A DNA stretch of 64,000 nt. Origin: Microvirga mediterraneensis. GTDB lineage: Bacteria; Pseudomonadota; Alphaproteobacteria; Rhizobiales; Beijerinckiaceae. The notes under the pieces were generated by a model that did not search any database, was not told the DNA's origin, and saw only the letters and a list, made by a program, of their open reading frames with translations. Shown here one piece after another: positions 1-7,829 of this stretch. The first letter of the stretch is position 1. Each line of letters opens with the position of its first letter. The stretch lies in contig NZ_JACDXJ010000002.1 in NCBI RefSeq assembly GCF_013520865.1, positions 242,535-306,534 on the forward strand, read 5' to 3'. The translations under genes were made by a program, and so were the position numbers.

Positions 1-930
1 GACCAGACGCTTTTGAATGTCGTAGACGTTGCTCTCAGACAGCCCGCGGCCGATTTGCGCTTTGGCGATGTTGCAGAACACATAACTCGTGCCGGCCTCG
101 AAGGCCGGAAGGTATTCGTCGCTGGCGATATAGTCCTCGTACATCTTCATCACAAAGTCGAGCACCGGGATCGGCCGCGCCTTGGCGTATTTGACGCGCG
201 CTTTGTTCTCGTGAAGGCGGGGCGTGACCCAGATGATGTTCTCCTCCAACCGGAAGTCCTCGTGCAGCAGGCCCCGCGCCTCGCCGATCCGAATGCCGGT
301 CGTGTACAGGAGCACGACCAGGAAGGCATCGCGCATGAGGCTGGCCGCCTCAATGATCTTCAGAACCTGCTCCGGCTTCAGCCGGTGGTCGACGGCCCGC
401 TTGGCGGATGCCGCCTGGGCCTGATGGTCCGACCGGCTCTCGGTGCGGCGTCGCGGCTTCCGCTGCGTGATATGGGCCAGGAAAGGCTTGTAAGCGTCAG
501 GATGATAGGTTCGCGGCCTCTCGCCGGCGCCAAAGATCAGCGCGGCGTGGCGCATGTCCAGAAAGGTGTAGAAGGCTTTGATTGCAAACAGGATCTGGTT
601 GTGCAGGCTAGTGGAAACGTCCACGGGTTCCGGGCGCAGCGGGATGATGTTCAAGGCGGTCTTCAGATCCAGGATTGGGCCATGGCGGATCACCCCGGGA
701 ATGAAGCAGTCGAGGTCCAAGGGTGTGATCTCGCGGAAGCTCTTGCCCATGGCCGCGAGATAGTTGCCGAGCCGGACCACGTGCCGGGCATAGTGGGCAA
801 CGGTGCTCGGGGCGTGATGGCGCGCCTCCAGGTAGATGACGAACTCGCGGATCTCGGTGACGATGGCGTCACCGTCATAGGCGGTCCAGGTGACGTGGCC
901 GCTCGGGAGGACGATGCGCTGCAGGTGCAT
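1..930 (-). CDS. Tyrosine recombinase / phage-type integrase, C-terminus cut by window edge
   Basis: The reverse strand is open from an ATG at 930 to the left edge (310 codons, no stop), and an in-frame TGA at 937-939 fixes the start. The N-terminal part looks like a SAM-like core-binding domain (APSTVAHYARHVVRL around residues 45-60). A catalytic-domain segment follows, with the first active-site Arg in LLYTTGIRIGEARGLL at about residues 220-235. The distal His-x-x-Arg and Tyr motifs would lie beyond the edge. It should catalyse site-specific strand exchange. It is divergent from a second recombinase at 1118. The lineage of target site cannot be judged from this part. Confidence 0.85.
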   Translation of the reverse strand, partial: MHLQRIVLPSGHVTWTAYDGDAIVTEIREFVIYLEARHHAPSTVAHYARHVVRLGNYLAAMGKSFREITPLDLDCFIPGVIRHGPILDLKTALNIIPLRPEPVDVSTSLHNQILFAIKAFYTFLDMRHAALIFGAGERPRTYHPDAYKPFLAHITQRKPRRRTESRSDHQAQAASAKRAVDHRLKPEQVLKIIEAASLMRDAFLVVLLYTTGIRIGEARGLLHEDFRLEENIIWVTPRLHENKARVKYAKARPIPVLDFVMKMYEDYIASDEYLPAFEAGTSYVFCNIAKAQIGRGLSESNVYDIQKRLV

Positions 931-1117
931 GGGCCGTCATCCGCGTCGTTGACACCTGATGGTACGACTGTCAGGGACCGGCGCCAAGCCCTCAAAGGGG
1001 TAGGTCGATCACGTCGTTGACATGACCAAATGACCTATAGGTGTTCGCATAATTAGTCTTTTGACAAGAAGTCTGTAACGGTTGCTGTGGCAGGGTTCTC
1101 CTGATCAGGAGGATCTC
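931..1117. repeat. Intergenic region between divergent recombinases with an 11-bp direct repeat
   Basis: CGTCGTTGACA occurs at 944-954 and again at 1012-1022, 68 bp apart, in the only spacer between two divergently transcribed tyrosine recombinases. A TTGACA-like -35 box lies near 1061-1066, ahead of the rightward gene. The repeat could be a recombinase-binding or regulatory site; that role is inferred from position only. Confidence 0.4.
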
Positions 1118-2083
1118 ATGCGGACCAATCAGCGGCTGGCCCAGCTCTGGCTCGATGCCTTGGCAACGGAGCTCGGGGCCTCGGCGGGCACCCTTGCCAC
1201 CTACACTGACGATCTCAACTGCTACCTCGCCTGGCTCGCTGAGAACGGCCTGAGCCTAGACGAGGTCGGCTTGGAGCAGATCCGCGACTACATCGCCACT
1301 CTTGATCAGCGCGGCTATGCCGGATCGACCATTGCCCGCAGGATCACAGTGGCACGCGGCCTGCACAAGTTCCTGATCGCGGAAGAACTCGGCTCCCGCG
1401 ATCCCACATCCCATCTGTCGGCCATGAAGCAGTCCCGCAAGCTGCCCTTCGTCCTATCGATTGCCGAGACGGAGGCTCTCCTGGAGACGGCCCATACACT
1501 CGCGGCGGATTCCTCGGTCGGTCTTTACCGTCAGGCCGGCTATGCCCGCCGCGCCGCTCTGTTCGAGACGCTCTATGCCTCGGGCATGCGCATCAGCGAG
1601 GCGCTGTCGCTACCTTCCGATGCTGCGTGCCCCGGCACCCGCATGCTGCTGGTGCGCGGCAAGGGCGACAAGCAGCGGCTCGTCCCTCTGCATGAGCCGG
1701 CGATTGGGGCCGTCGCCCAGTGGCAGAAGCTGGCCAGCGCCTATTCCGGCGGCAAGCCGAGCCCTTGGCTGTTCCACTCGGTGCGTAACGGAGCAAAGGC
1801 TCTGACGCGTCAGGCCGCCCTGCTGGAGATCAAGGAAGCCGCGGTGGCGGCAGGGCTGGCGAGCCCTGAGCGGGTGTCACCGCACGTGCTGCGCCATGCC
1901 TTCGCCACCCACATGCACTCAGGCGGTACCGACCTGCGCGTGCTGCAGGAACTGCTCGGCCATGCCGGCATCGAGACAACCCAGATCTACACTCATCTGG
2001 ATACCTCCCGGTTGCACCAGATGGTTCGAGACCTCCACCCGCTCAATGACGGGCAGGAAACCGTTGTGCCAGGACAGCCCTGA
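1118..2083 (+). CDS. Tyrosine recombinase, XerC/XerD-like
   Basis: This 321-residue site-specific recombinase is complete. An N-terminal SAM-like DNA-binding domain ([19 protein letters not shown]) is followed by the catalytic domain. The active-site residues are visible in order: Arg in [10 protein letters not shown], Lys in [11 protein letters not shown], His-x-x-Arg in [11 protein letters not shown], His in [11 protein letters not shown] and the nucleophile Tyr in IYTHLD. I chose the ATG at 1118 because it sits 6 nt after AGGAGG; an upstream ATG at 1082 lacks a comparable site. It is divergent from the partial recombinase at 1-930, an arrangement common on plasmids and islands. It could act as a resolvase or an element integrase. 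Confidence 0.93.
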   Translation: MRTNQRLAQLWLDALATELGASAGTLATYTDDLNCYLAWLAENGLSLDEVGLEQIRDYIATLDQRGYAGSTIARRITVARGLHKFLIAEELGSRDPTSHLSAMKQSRKLPFVLSIAETEALLETAHTLAADSSVGLYRQAGYARRAALFETLYASGMRISEALSLPSDAACPGTRMLLVRGKGDKQRLVPLHEPAIGAVAQWQKLASAYSGGKPSPWLFHSVRNGAKALTRQAALLEIKEAAVAAGLASPERVSPHVLRHAFATHMHSGGTDLRVLQELLGHAGIETTQIYTHLDTSRLHQMVRDLHPLNDGQETVVPGQP

Positions 2084-2135
2084 TGTCAGCGTGTGGTAAA
2101 ATACCTCTCAGGGGAGCTAATCCGGGAGGCAAGCC

Positions 2136-2504
2136 ATGATCCGGGCTTCGTGCCATACTGCCGATAATGCACTCGCTCTCGAGTTCGACGCGACGCCTTG
2201 GTTTCGCGAGGCCAATGCGTTGAGCATCCTGCATCTTGCCGAGAAGGGCTGGTCCAGCGTCTGGGTCGCCGATGCGCTTGAGGCGCGGCCCGGCTACGAG
2301 GGCCTTCATCGGCTCATCGACTATGCGGCCACGCGACTGAGGGACGAGTCGCTCGAGGACCCCACCTGGGCCGCGATCGAGTGTGTCGTCAGCCAGCCTG
2401 ATGCCACACAGTGGCTAGGAGAGAACAGGCCGGAGATCGCGCTGCTGCTCCAGCGCCGACAAGCCGATCCGGGGTCTCGCTCCACCCACCCTGCCGACCG
2501 CTGA
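2136..2504 (+). CDS. Hypothetical protein, 122 aa
   Basis: I do not recognise this family. The start ATG follows GGGAGGCAAGCC, a good ribosome-binding site, and 52 bp separate it from the recombinase stop. The protein is mostly helical and soluble by composition, with an aromatic N-terminal half (TPWFREAN, GWSSVWVADAL) and no signal peptide or membrane segment. The last 15 residues (RRQADPGSRSTHPADR) look disordered. No function is proposed. Confidence 0.6.
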   Translation: MIRASCHTADNALALEFDATPWFREANALSILHLAEKGWSSVWVADALEARPGYEGLHRLIDYAATRLRDESLEDPTWAAIECVVSQPDATQWLGENRPEIALLLQRRQADPGSRSTHPADR

Positions 2505-2555
2505 CAGGCAGCCGGCATGCGGCCTCACTCTCAGCCCTCGCAAGGAAATCCATCG

Positions 2556-2782
2556 ATGCATCTCTTGGGAGCCTTGGAGCTCGAAATCCGGCCTGGAACA
2601 CCGGACAACCCGGCAGGCGTGAAGATCGACCTCCTCCGCTACACCCCCGGGGCGAGGATGGACGCCTGTTCATCACGCCAGCATGCACGTGCTTTGGAGG
2701 GATCGAGGGGCAGATCAATTCCCTTCGGGACGAACTGGACGAGATCCGCGAGAGAGCTCAGCGCGCATTCCAGGTGACCTGA
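2556..2782 (+). pseudogene. Small hypothetical gene with an apparent frameshift
   Basis: A credible N-terminus (MHLLGALELEIRPGTPDNP, after AAGGA) runs in one frame to about 2650. A credible C-terminus (GRLFITPACTCFGGIEGQ, then an amphipathic, coiled-coil-like INSLRDELDEIRERAQRAF) continues in another frame to 2782. The switch falls in the homopolymer pair CCCCCGGGG near 2645-2654, so one gained or lost base would join the two into a protein of about 75 aa. Family unknown. A sequencing error is a real alternative to a true pseudogene. Confidence 0.45.
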
Positions 2783-2900
2783 AACCAACATTTTGAGATC
2801 TTGTACTTCTTTGGAGCGGCGGAGTTACCCCTTCGGGCGGGAGCCTGAATCAGGTGGGCAACGTACACTCACCGAAAGACCTCGTAGGGGAGGCCATCAG

Positions 2901-3233
2901 ATGAAGGTCGTGATTTCTGCTTGTAGCAACAAGGCATTCTCGCACGGCCTTATGCCGTTGGCGCACCTGAAACTCAGGCCACTGACCGCGGTGAATGATA
3001 ACAACGCTGTGTTCAGTCCCCCGAGGAATTGCCTCCCCTATCACAGCAGAAGAGCCGCGTACGGACGAGCCGCGTTCATCGTTGCCGTGCTTACCATCGT
3101 GGCTGGCATCATCATGCTGCCTCTGCTTCAAGGTCTTGCGGTTCCCATCATGACGGCCAACGAGGCGAGACCGAAGGTCCTCCGTGGCAGCCCGATCGCC
3201 CCTACCCTTCTACAGCTACAAGGTCATGGGTGA
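2901..3233 (+). CDS. Small membrane protein, 110 aa, unknown function
   Basis: The ATG at 2901 is preceded by GGGGAGG at a good distance, better than the upstream in-frame ATG at 2793. Residues about 55-80 form one hydrophobic helix (FIVAVLTIVAGIIMLPLL) preceded by an Arg-rich stretch, which predicts a single-pass inner-membrane protein. I see no recognised domain, and the C-terminal 30 residues are polar. It stands alone in its orientation with no obvious operon partner. Confidence 0.5.
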   Translation: MKVVISACSNKAFSHGLMPLAHLKLRPLTAVNDNNAVFSPPRNCLPYHSRRAAYGRAAFIVAVLTIVAGIIMLPLLQGLAVPIMTANEARPKVLRGSPIAPTLLQLQGHG

Positions 3234-3385
3234 GACAGTTTTCCTGAGCCACTTGCATGCCGCGCTGAGGCGACTGGGTTGATGTCCGAAACAGATACCG
3301 ACCTGGGGTGCCCTTCGACATCGACGGGAGCTCCACATTTAAAGTCCAGACCAGTGGCCTGTCATGTCGATGAAGCCCATGAAAA

Positions 3386-3415
3386 AGCCCCGTCGGGATT
3401 GGTCAGAACGGGGCT
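3386..3415 (-). terminator. Hairpin terminator read on the minus strand
   Basis: AGCCCCGT (3386-3393) pairs perfectly with ACGGGGCT (3408-3415). On the minus strand the stem is followed by a run of five T (complement of 3382-3386). No convincing protein gene precedes it on that strand, so it may end a small RNA. Confidence 0.5.
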
Positions 3416-3596
3416 GAAGTCTACGGAGGCGGTCAAGGGGTTGCGGGATGTGCCTCCGCATTGAAGACGTGGGGGGTGCCCCGTCGGCATACAACAGCGC
3501 TAGGGCGCTGAAGCACGACAATGTGATGGCGTTAAGCGCTAGAGCGCGACAGAAGCAGCGCCGGGTCTTCCCCGGTGCCTGATCCAGGAGGGGAAC

Positions 3597-3884
3597 ATGG
3601 GCGAGTGGAAGACAGTCTACGAGGACGAGGTCGAGGAGCGCTGGGTCACACTCAAGGTCTACGAGAGCGAGGATGATGGCGACGAAGATCCGGTCGTGCG
3701 CGTCACGGTAGCTCCCATCAAGGACGCGGAGCAGGATGAAGGCGGGCGGGAGCCCGGTGCGGAAGACGAAGACAACTCGATTACACTTGAGCCTGATCCT
3801 GTTGAGGACCTCGAGGAGGAGTTGCTCGAAATCGGCTTCAGCCCAGTGGCGACTGCTTGGATCGTCGGCAAGGTTCCTGCGTGA
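3597..3884 (+). CDS. Highly acidic small protein, 95 aa
   Basis: The start follows AGGAGGGGAAC, a strong ribosome-binding site. Roughly a third of the residues are Asp or Glu, clustered as EDDGDEDPVV and EEELLEIGF; there is no signal peptide or membrane segment. The family is not recognised. Very acidic small proteins in this group are often stress-related or DNA-mimic-like, but nothing here proves either. Two hairpins, at 4007-4029 and 4047-4071, follow about 120 bp downstream and probably end its transcript. Confidence 0.65.
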   Translation: MGEWKTVYEDEVEERWVTLKVYESEDDGDEDPVVRVTVAPIKDAEQDEGGREPGAEDEDNSITLEPDPVEDLEEELLEIGFSPVATAWIVGKVPA

Positions 3885-4006
3885 GCTATCCGGCAGCCGT
3901 AAACGAGGGGTAAACGCTCCGGATCCGTTCCATGCTCTTTCCGCATGCCAGGGCCGACCACTTTCAGGTTTGTCCTGTGCCGAGTGCGCTGTAGATGACC
4001 CGTCCT

Positions 4007-4029
4007 CCGCCACGGCCTCCCTGTGGCGG
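4007..4029 (+). terminator. Hairpin downstream of the acidic-protein gene
   Basis: CCGCCAC (4007-4013) pairs with GTGGCGG (4023-4029), followed by GTTTCC. It is a weaker terminator candidate than the one 18 bp further on. Confidence 0.4.
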
Positions 4030-4046
4030 GTTTCCTCCCTAAACTC

Positions 4047-4071
4047 GGCCACCCCAAAGGTGGCCTTTTTT
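4047..4071 (+). terminator. Rho-independent terminator
   Basis: A perfect 7-bp stem GGCCACC / GGTGGCC (4047-4053 and 4059-4065) with a 5-nt loop is followed directly by six T. It separates the acidic-protein gene from the DUF1127 gene at 4130. Confidence 0.8.
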
Positions 4072-4129
4072 CTCGCTGCCCGTGCGCGGCGCCTTTGCGC
4101 TTGGGCTGGCTCATCATTGAGGTTGTGTC

Positions 4130-4279
4130 ATGTTTTTATCAGTCGTTCTGTCAGGTCTTCGTCGCCGGTTGCGTGCTCGTGAAACTGCACGGCAATTGAA
4201 GGCTCTGTCGGACCGTGAGTTGTCGGACATCGGCGTTGCCAGGCACGACATCGCGCAGGTGGCACGCCAGGGTCACTGA
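4130..4279 (+). CDS. DUF1127 family small protein, 49 aa
   Basis: This short basic protein shows the DUF1127 signature: an N-terminal arginine-rich helix (SGLRRRLRARETARQL) then LKALSDRELSDIGVARHDI. DUF1127 proteins are abundant in Hyphomicrobiales. Characterised members bind RNA and affect phosphate, carbon or small-RNA metabolism; the role of this copy is unknown. The length is normal for the family. A second DUF1127 gene lies at 7618-7773. Confidence 0.9.
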   Translation: MFLSVVLSGLRRRLRARETARQLKALSDRELSDIGVARHDIAQVARQGH

Positions 4280-4805
4280 AGCCTGAACTGAGTGCCGCGG
4301 CTACTGCTGGGATTGGATGAGGGGCAAGGACGGCAGTGCATCCGTACCTGCCCTTGCCCTTCGGGCCAAGCGGCCACGGGTCTCGCCTAATGCAGCTCGA
4401 TGACGTCCTCGTGACGCCGCTGCGACTGATCTCTCAGCCTCACATCCCTTGATCTGCGGCAGATCCTCCGAGATCCCTCGTTGCCAAAGAGATCGTGACG
4501 CCTGAAGAGATGTATTTGCCGCGTACCTTCATCTGACTCGGCAACGATTTTTCTTCCGGCTCACACGGATGAGGTTCCTCGTTCCATACTGCACATGCTG
4601 CGCCTGTCGATGTCCACAGATTGTTTACCTGAGTCGGACAGGATGAGTGTGTCGGGCGCGTTGCGTATCAGCCCGAACAGATGCGGAGCCCCACGCTCCG
4701 CTAAGCGCCCTGGTTGAGGTTATCCTGACAGCACCTCAGCCGGGGCGCTTACCGCTTGGTACGGACCATGTCCGACGCAGTTGTGCTGGCCCAGAGGAGA
4801 TCGCC
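4280..4805. other. Gene-poor spacer of about 525 bp
   Basis: I see no supportable gene. The stretch contains a GTTCCATACTG motif near 4582, similar to strings near 9590 and 10338, but at this copy no EcfG-type spacing to a GTT box is present. Confidence 0.5.
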
Positions 4806-5135
4806 GTGGCCCGCTACTACTTCGACATTCACGATGGCGCACAGAGCGTGCGCGATGACGACGGCGCCGAGTTCGACAGCCTGGACGCTGCGCTGCAAGC
4901 GGCAACCCGCTCAGCGGCCGAGATCGGAACAAACCGTCTGGGGAGGGGCGATACCCGCGATGTTGTCATTGAAGTTCGAGATGAGCGCGGCCAGCGGATC
5001 TGTACCGCCAAAGCATCAATGGAGATTGAGTGGCACGTCTCACGTTCTCAGGGTCCGCATCCTTGGAGTGCAGAAGTCAGCATAGGCAAAAAGAACCCGG
5101 CGCGGGGCCGGGCTCTGCCTCGGAGACGGTCATGA
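4806..5135 (+). CDS. DUF6894-like protein, 109 aa, GTG start
   Basis: The N-terminus ARYYFDIHDGAQSVRDDDGAEFDSLDAAL is typical of the DUF6894 group of small Rhizobiales proteins: a beta-strand with YYFDIHDG, an acidic DDDGAEF turn and a helix. I chose the GTG at 4806 because GAGGAGATC precedes it and the family motif begins at residue 2. The C-terminal 35 residues, after KASMEIEWHV, are basic and unlike the family core. The biochemical role is unknown. A second member lies at 8175-8465. Confidence 0.8.
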   Translation: MARYYFDIHDGAQSVRDDDGAEFDSLDAALQAATRSAAEIGTNRLGRGDTRDVVIEVRDERGQRICTAKASMEIEWHVSRSQGPHPWSAEVSIGKKNPARGRALPRRRS

Positions 5136-5210
5136 GCATCAACACGTCGGCTCATCAACGCCAACGCCCATCGGGCCGTTCCAGAACTGCCGCGCTGGAG
5201 GATAGGCTTC

Positions 5211-5450
5211 CTACAGCTGATTGCGGTTGCGGCCGCGACTGCGGGAGAAGTACCAGACGGCTGCGGCGACAATGATGGCGAGCACAATGAGCCACCAGTA
5301 ATCCGCAAGACCTCCACCTGCGGCAGCATCCCCGGCAGGGGGAGAGCCGGGAGTAGCACCAGGTGCCGGGGTGGTGGGTGCTGGGGTCTGCGCCCAGGCA
5401 GACGAAACAGCCAGGAAGATGAAGCCGATCAGTGCCGTGAGTTTGCTCAT
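5211..5450 (-). CDS. Small secreted or membrane-anchored protein, 79 aa
   Basis: The ATG at 5450 gives a clear signal peptide (SKLTALIGFIFLAVSSAWAQ) followed by a Pro/Ala/Gly-rich linker, one hydrophobic helix (DYWWLIVLAIIVAAAVWYF) and a basic tail (SRSRGRNRNQL). It should be anchored in the inner membrane with the linker in the periplasm, unless the C-terminal helix is a sorting signal. The function is unknown. An EcfG-type promoter lies 69 nt before the start, which places it in the general stress response by inference. Confidence 0.75.
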   Translation of the reverse strand: MSKLTALIGFIFLAVSSAWAQTPAPTTPAPGATPGSPPAGDAAAGGGLADYWWLIVLAIIVAAAVWYFSRSRGRNRNQL

Positions 5451-5518
5451 GGATGTGTCTCCGGTTGAGGAAGTCCAGCGCATACGCAGACCAAATTGCC
5501 AAGCTGGGCCTGTCGGTG

Positions 5519-5543
5519 AACGCCCGTCGCGAAGGCATGTTCC
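5519..5543 (-). promoter_or_regulatory. EcfG-type general-stress promoter
   Basis: On the minus strand GGAAC (complement of 5539-5543) is separated by exactly 17 nt from GTT (complement of 5519-5521). This matches the sigma-EcfG consensus of alphaproteobacteria. The GTT end is 69 nt before the ATG of the small secreted protein. Confidence 0.6.
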
Positions 5544-5605
5544 TATGCAAGCCACCTTGCTGCGCATAAGCTTCACCTGAGAGGACAGACACAGGAGTAG
5601 TCGGG

Positions 5606-5857
5606 ATGGTGTTGAAGCGGCAGATGCTTGCAGTTCAGGATGTCTATGTGCCTGTGAAACGACGTCAGACGGTGGATCCGCACAAGGTTGAAACCCTGGC
5701 CGAGAGCATGCTGGCGAAAGGTCAGGAAACGCCTATTCTGGTGCGGCCGGATGGTAGTCGCTTTGTTCTGGTAGAGGGCCTGCACCGGCTCGAAGCCTGC
5801 AAGGCTCTTGGAGAGACAACAGTCCCCGCCTACCTGGTTCAAGCCCGCAAGCATTGA
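5606..5857 (+). CDS. ParB/sulfiredoxin-like N-terminal domain protein, 83 aa
   Basis: The protein is a lone ParB-N-like domain: VPVKRRQTVDPHKVETLAESM, then the substrate-loop motif GQETPILVRPDGSRFVLVEGLHRLEA. The GLHRLEA box corresponds to the GxxRxxA motif of the ParB CTPase/nuclease and sulfiredoxin folds. There is no helix-turn-helix domain, so it is unlikely to be a partition ParB. The start follows AGGAG. It overlaps the next gene by 4 nt, suggesting translational coupling. The role is unknown. Confidence 0.75.
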   Translation: MVLKRQMLAVQDVYVPVKRRQTVDPHKVETLAESMLAKGQETPILVRPDGSRFVLVEGLHRLEACKALGETTVPAYLVQARKH

Positions 5858-6051
5858 TCTGCGCTTGGTGCGCTGCTGGGCTGGATCGAAACGATCGGGC
5901 TTATGCAGGTGACGACTTCCCGAACGGCGAGAGGCGATTGGTCAAACTTCGGGAGAACGGCCATACTCGCTGGGTCTGGATATCGCGTGGCGACAGACTC
6001 CTGTGTGCTGCCGTCAATGCGACCCGCCCAATGGGTGATCACCACCCATAA
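5854..6051 (+). CDS. Small hypothetical protein, 65 aa, TTG start
   Basis: The TTG at 5854 overlaps the TGA of the ParB-like gene. The protein begins ICAWCAAGL, a CxxC pair that might hold a metal with the Cys near residue 51, then a strand-rich core (LVKLRENGHTRWVWISRGDRLLC). I do not recognise the family. The coupling to the gene upstream is the main support. The last 13 nt overlap the end of the opposite gene (6039-6461). Confidence 0.5.
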   Translation: MICAWCAAGLDRNDRAYAGDDFPNGERRLVKLRENGHTRWVWISRGDRLLCAAVNATRPMGDHHP

Positions 6052-6461
6052 GCCTTCATAAAGGTTGCCGTGAGGGTTCGCTCCTGCTCCGATGTCAGCG
6101 GTGGCGGATTGGCTCTGTTCCACGCGCGCTGGCCGCGCTGGATGAATCTCTTGCGTTTGCGCCTGGCGTCCTTGGGAAGATGCACAGCCAGGGACTCAAA
6201 GCTTCGTCGTAGTTGAATCTCCGTCCTCTTCCTGGATGGGAGGACAGCCTCCGCGGCTTCCGCAGCGGCGATGTCGCCCGGTGTTGGATCGGGATGGCGC
6301 GCCAGTGCATCCTCCTCAATCTGTAGGAAGGCTCTGTGCTGTGCCGCATCGTGCTCCTTCAGGCCGGGTGTGTGCTTGAGGAGGTATGCCTCGCGGGCCT
6401 CATCCAAATCATCTCGCCTGTGCTTGGCCAGAGGGGTCTGATTGCCCGGATCGTTTGCCAT
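6039..6461 (-). CDS. Hypothetical protein, 140 aa
   Basis: I prefer the ATG at 6461 (ANDPGNQTPLAKHRRDDL) over the ATG at 6494. The protein is highly charged and helical with no membrane segment: an acidic central part (DEAREAYLLKHTPGLKEHD, PGDIAAAEAAEAV) and a basic segment (PKDARRKRKRFIQRGQRAW). The composition suggests a nucleic-acid-associated or structural role, but no domain is recognised. It converges on the TTG-start gene, overlapping by 13 nt. Confidence 0.6.
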   Translation of the reverse strand: MANDPGNQTPLAKHRRDDLDEAREAYLLKHTPGLKEHDAAQHRAFLQIEEDALARHPDPTPGDIAAAEAAEAVLPSRKRTEIQLRRSFESLAVHLPKDARRKRKRFIQRGQRAWNRANPPPLTSEQERTLTATFMKAYGW

Positions 6462-6587
6462 TTTGAGTTGGCCTTTCTGACGCTGCCTTTCCAAGAGAAG
6501 GTAGGCTCGGCGTGGTGCTTGGATGAAGGGGTGGGATTACCCCTGCTCGACGTCTCGTCTCCGTGCGCAGCCTTTGTGAATGCGAGA

Positions 6588-6866
6588 CTACTCAGCCCAG
6601 TTCTCATGACCGACAGCGAGTGCACGCAATGTGATTTCGCCAGCGATCTTGGCGAGTTCCAAACCTTCCGGTGTTGGCTCAAACGACTCCAGCGGGAAGA
6701 ACACGTCGTCCCCGCCGAACAGCACGAGCGTGTAGGGCGTATCTGCCTTGTCCTGCTCCTGCACGAGGGAGAGCATCAGCCCGCCGATTTCACCGAAGGC
6801 ATGCTTCTCATCGAAATGGAGCGTCTGTGTCTCCGTCCGCTTCGGGAACTGAATGACCTCTGCCAT
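6588..6866 (-). CDS. Hypothetical protein, 92 aa
   Basis: The protein starts AEVIQFPKRTETQTLHFDE and holds a strand pair (YTLVLFGGDDVFFPLESFE) and a C-terminal helix. It is soluble with no signal sequence. It lies 3 nt behind the gene at 6870-7118 on the same strand, so the two are almost certainly one transcript. Family unknown. Confidence 0.65.
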   Translation of the reverse strand: MAEVIQFPKRTETQTLHFDEKHAFGEIGGLMLSLVQEQDKADTPYTLVLFGGDDVFFPLESFEPTPEGLELAKIAGEITLRALAVGHENWAE

Positions 6867-6869
6867 GGC

Positions 6870-7118
6870 CTAGGCGTCCTCGCCAGCTCCACGGATCTCA
6901 GCATCTCCAAGCCATCTCTGGGCTTCTTCAAGACTGCCAAATGTATGCTCGGGTTCGGTGAACGGAGCAGGCCTCTCTCCAGGAGGCAGGTCGAGCAGGA
7001 GTTCTGCCGTCCAAGTCGCGTCGTCTGTTCTACCGCTTTGAACCAGGCTGGCGATGATCACCCCATGGAGCAGCACGTCATAGCTGCCAGGGGCGAGCCG
7101 GGAGAGTTTGTAGGCCAT
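6870..7118 (-). CDS. Hypothetical protein, 82 aa
   Basis: AYKLSRLAPGSYDVLLHGVIIASLVQSG is followed by a strand with WTAELLLDLPPGER and a helix (FGSLEEAQRWLGDAE). This resembles small DUF-type proteins with a beta-hairpin plus helix. It is the first gene of a two-gene unit with 6588-6866. Function unknown. Confidence 0.65.
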   Translation of the reverse strand: MAYKLSRLAPGSYDVLLHGVIIASLVQSGRTDDATWTAELLLDLPPGERPAPFTEPEHTFGSLEEAQRWLGDAEIRGAGEDA

Positions 7119-7617
7119 TCTGAACCTTTTGGAGAAGACAACGACAGTAGTAGGACAGGTAGTGGACCATACCGCCCAACAGAAGCTCTACTCAGCAGGG
7201 GCGTTCCGAGGCAAGCCTGCGCGAGTTGAACCTCATCTGTTCCACATCGTGAGGTTAACCTGCGGCGACTGTGGGCAGACATCGAAGCCTCTGGCTCGCC
7301 TCATGAAATAGCCACGGTTGGCGGGCTTGGTTTGCCCTGCGGTGTCGGCTCCACAAAGCCGCCTGCGCCTCGGCTGAGGGTCTCTGAACCCGATCTCCTC
7401 AGCTGAGGCGTTTGGCTTTTCAGGTTACCAAGCATCGAGCGAAAAGATATGCTCCCAAAGCAAGCTCTTGTAGCATATCTTGCTCATTCATGCCTTTATC
7501 GCATGACTCCTCTACGGCATTTGCTCTTCTTTTGTGCATCGCGCCAGCGTACTTTCTGCCTTGCAAAACAAGAACACAGGCCATCCCCGAATGGCCGCCG
7601 ACCCGTAGGAGCTCACC
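7119..7617. promoter_or_regulatory. 500-bp spacer with a 10-bp inverted repeat ahead of DUF1127
   Basis: AAGATATGCT (7444-7453) and AGCATATCTT (7472-7481) form a perfect inverted repeat with an 18-nt spacer, 137 bp before the DUF1127 start. It lacks a T-run, so it is more likely an operator or an RNA structure in a long leader than a terminator. I see no gene in the rest. Confidence 0.4.
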
Positions 7618-7773
7618 ATGTTCGTTTCTTTCATCCTCGCCAAAGTGCAGGCGTATTTCCGTTACCGGGAAACTGTCCGTGAGCTGTCGCTGCTCTCGAA
7701 CCGCGAGCTCGACGACCTCGGCATCTCGCGTTCTCAGATCGACATTATCGCTCGCCAGACCGCTGCTGCCTAA
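7618..7773 (+). CDS. DUF1127 family small protein, 51 aa
   Basis: VSFILAKVQAYFRYRETVREL then LSLLSNRELDDLGISRSQIDIIAR is a textbook DUF1127 sequence of normal length. GTAGGAGCTCACC gives the ribosome-binding site. Family members are small basic proteins linked to RNA-dependent regulation and nutrient stress in Hyphomicrobiales. A strong terminator follows 27 bp after the stop, so it is monocistronic, possibly with a long leader holding the 7444-7481 inverted repeat. Confidence 0.9.
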   Translation: MFVSFILAKVQAYFRYRETVRELSLLSNRELDDLGISRSQIDIIARQTAAA

Positions 7774-7800
7774 GATCAGCTGCACAGCAGAATTCGCCCG

Positions 7801-7829
7801 CGCCCGCCTTTTGGCGGGCGTTTGCGTTT
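7801..7829 (+). terminator. Rho-independent terminator of the DUF1127 gene
   Basis: A perfect 8-bp GC stem CGCCCGCC / GGCGGGCG with a TTTT loop (7801-7820) is followed by TTTGCGTTT. Confidence 0.85.

Noticed and set aside
13..1020. A 335-codon open frame on the plus strand
   Set aside because: It is the complement of the partial tyrosine recombinase on the minus strand, which has clear motifs; the plus-strand product has none.
3339..4052. A 237-codon minus-strand frame
   Set aside because: It covers the acidic-protein gene and two terminators, has Arg/Leu-rich antisense composition and no domain.
6336..7229. A 297-codon plus-strand frame
   Set aside because: It is antisense to three minus-strand genes with good starts and spacing.
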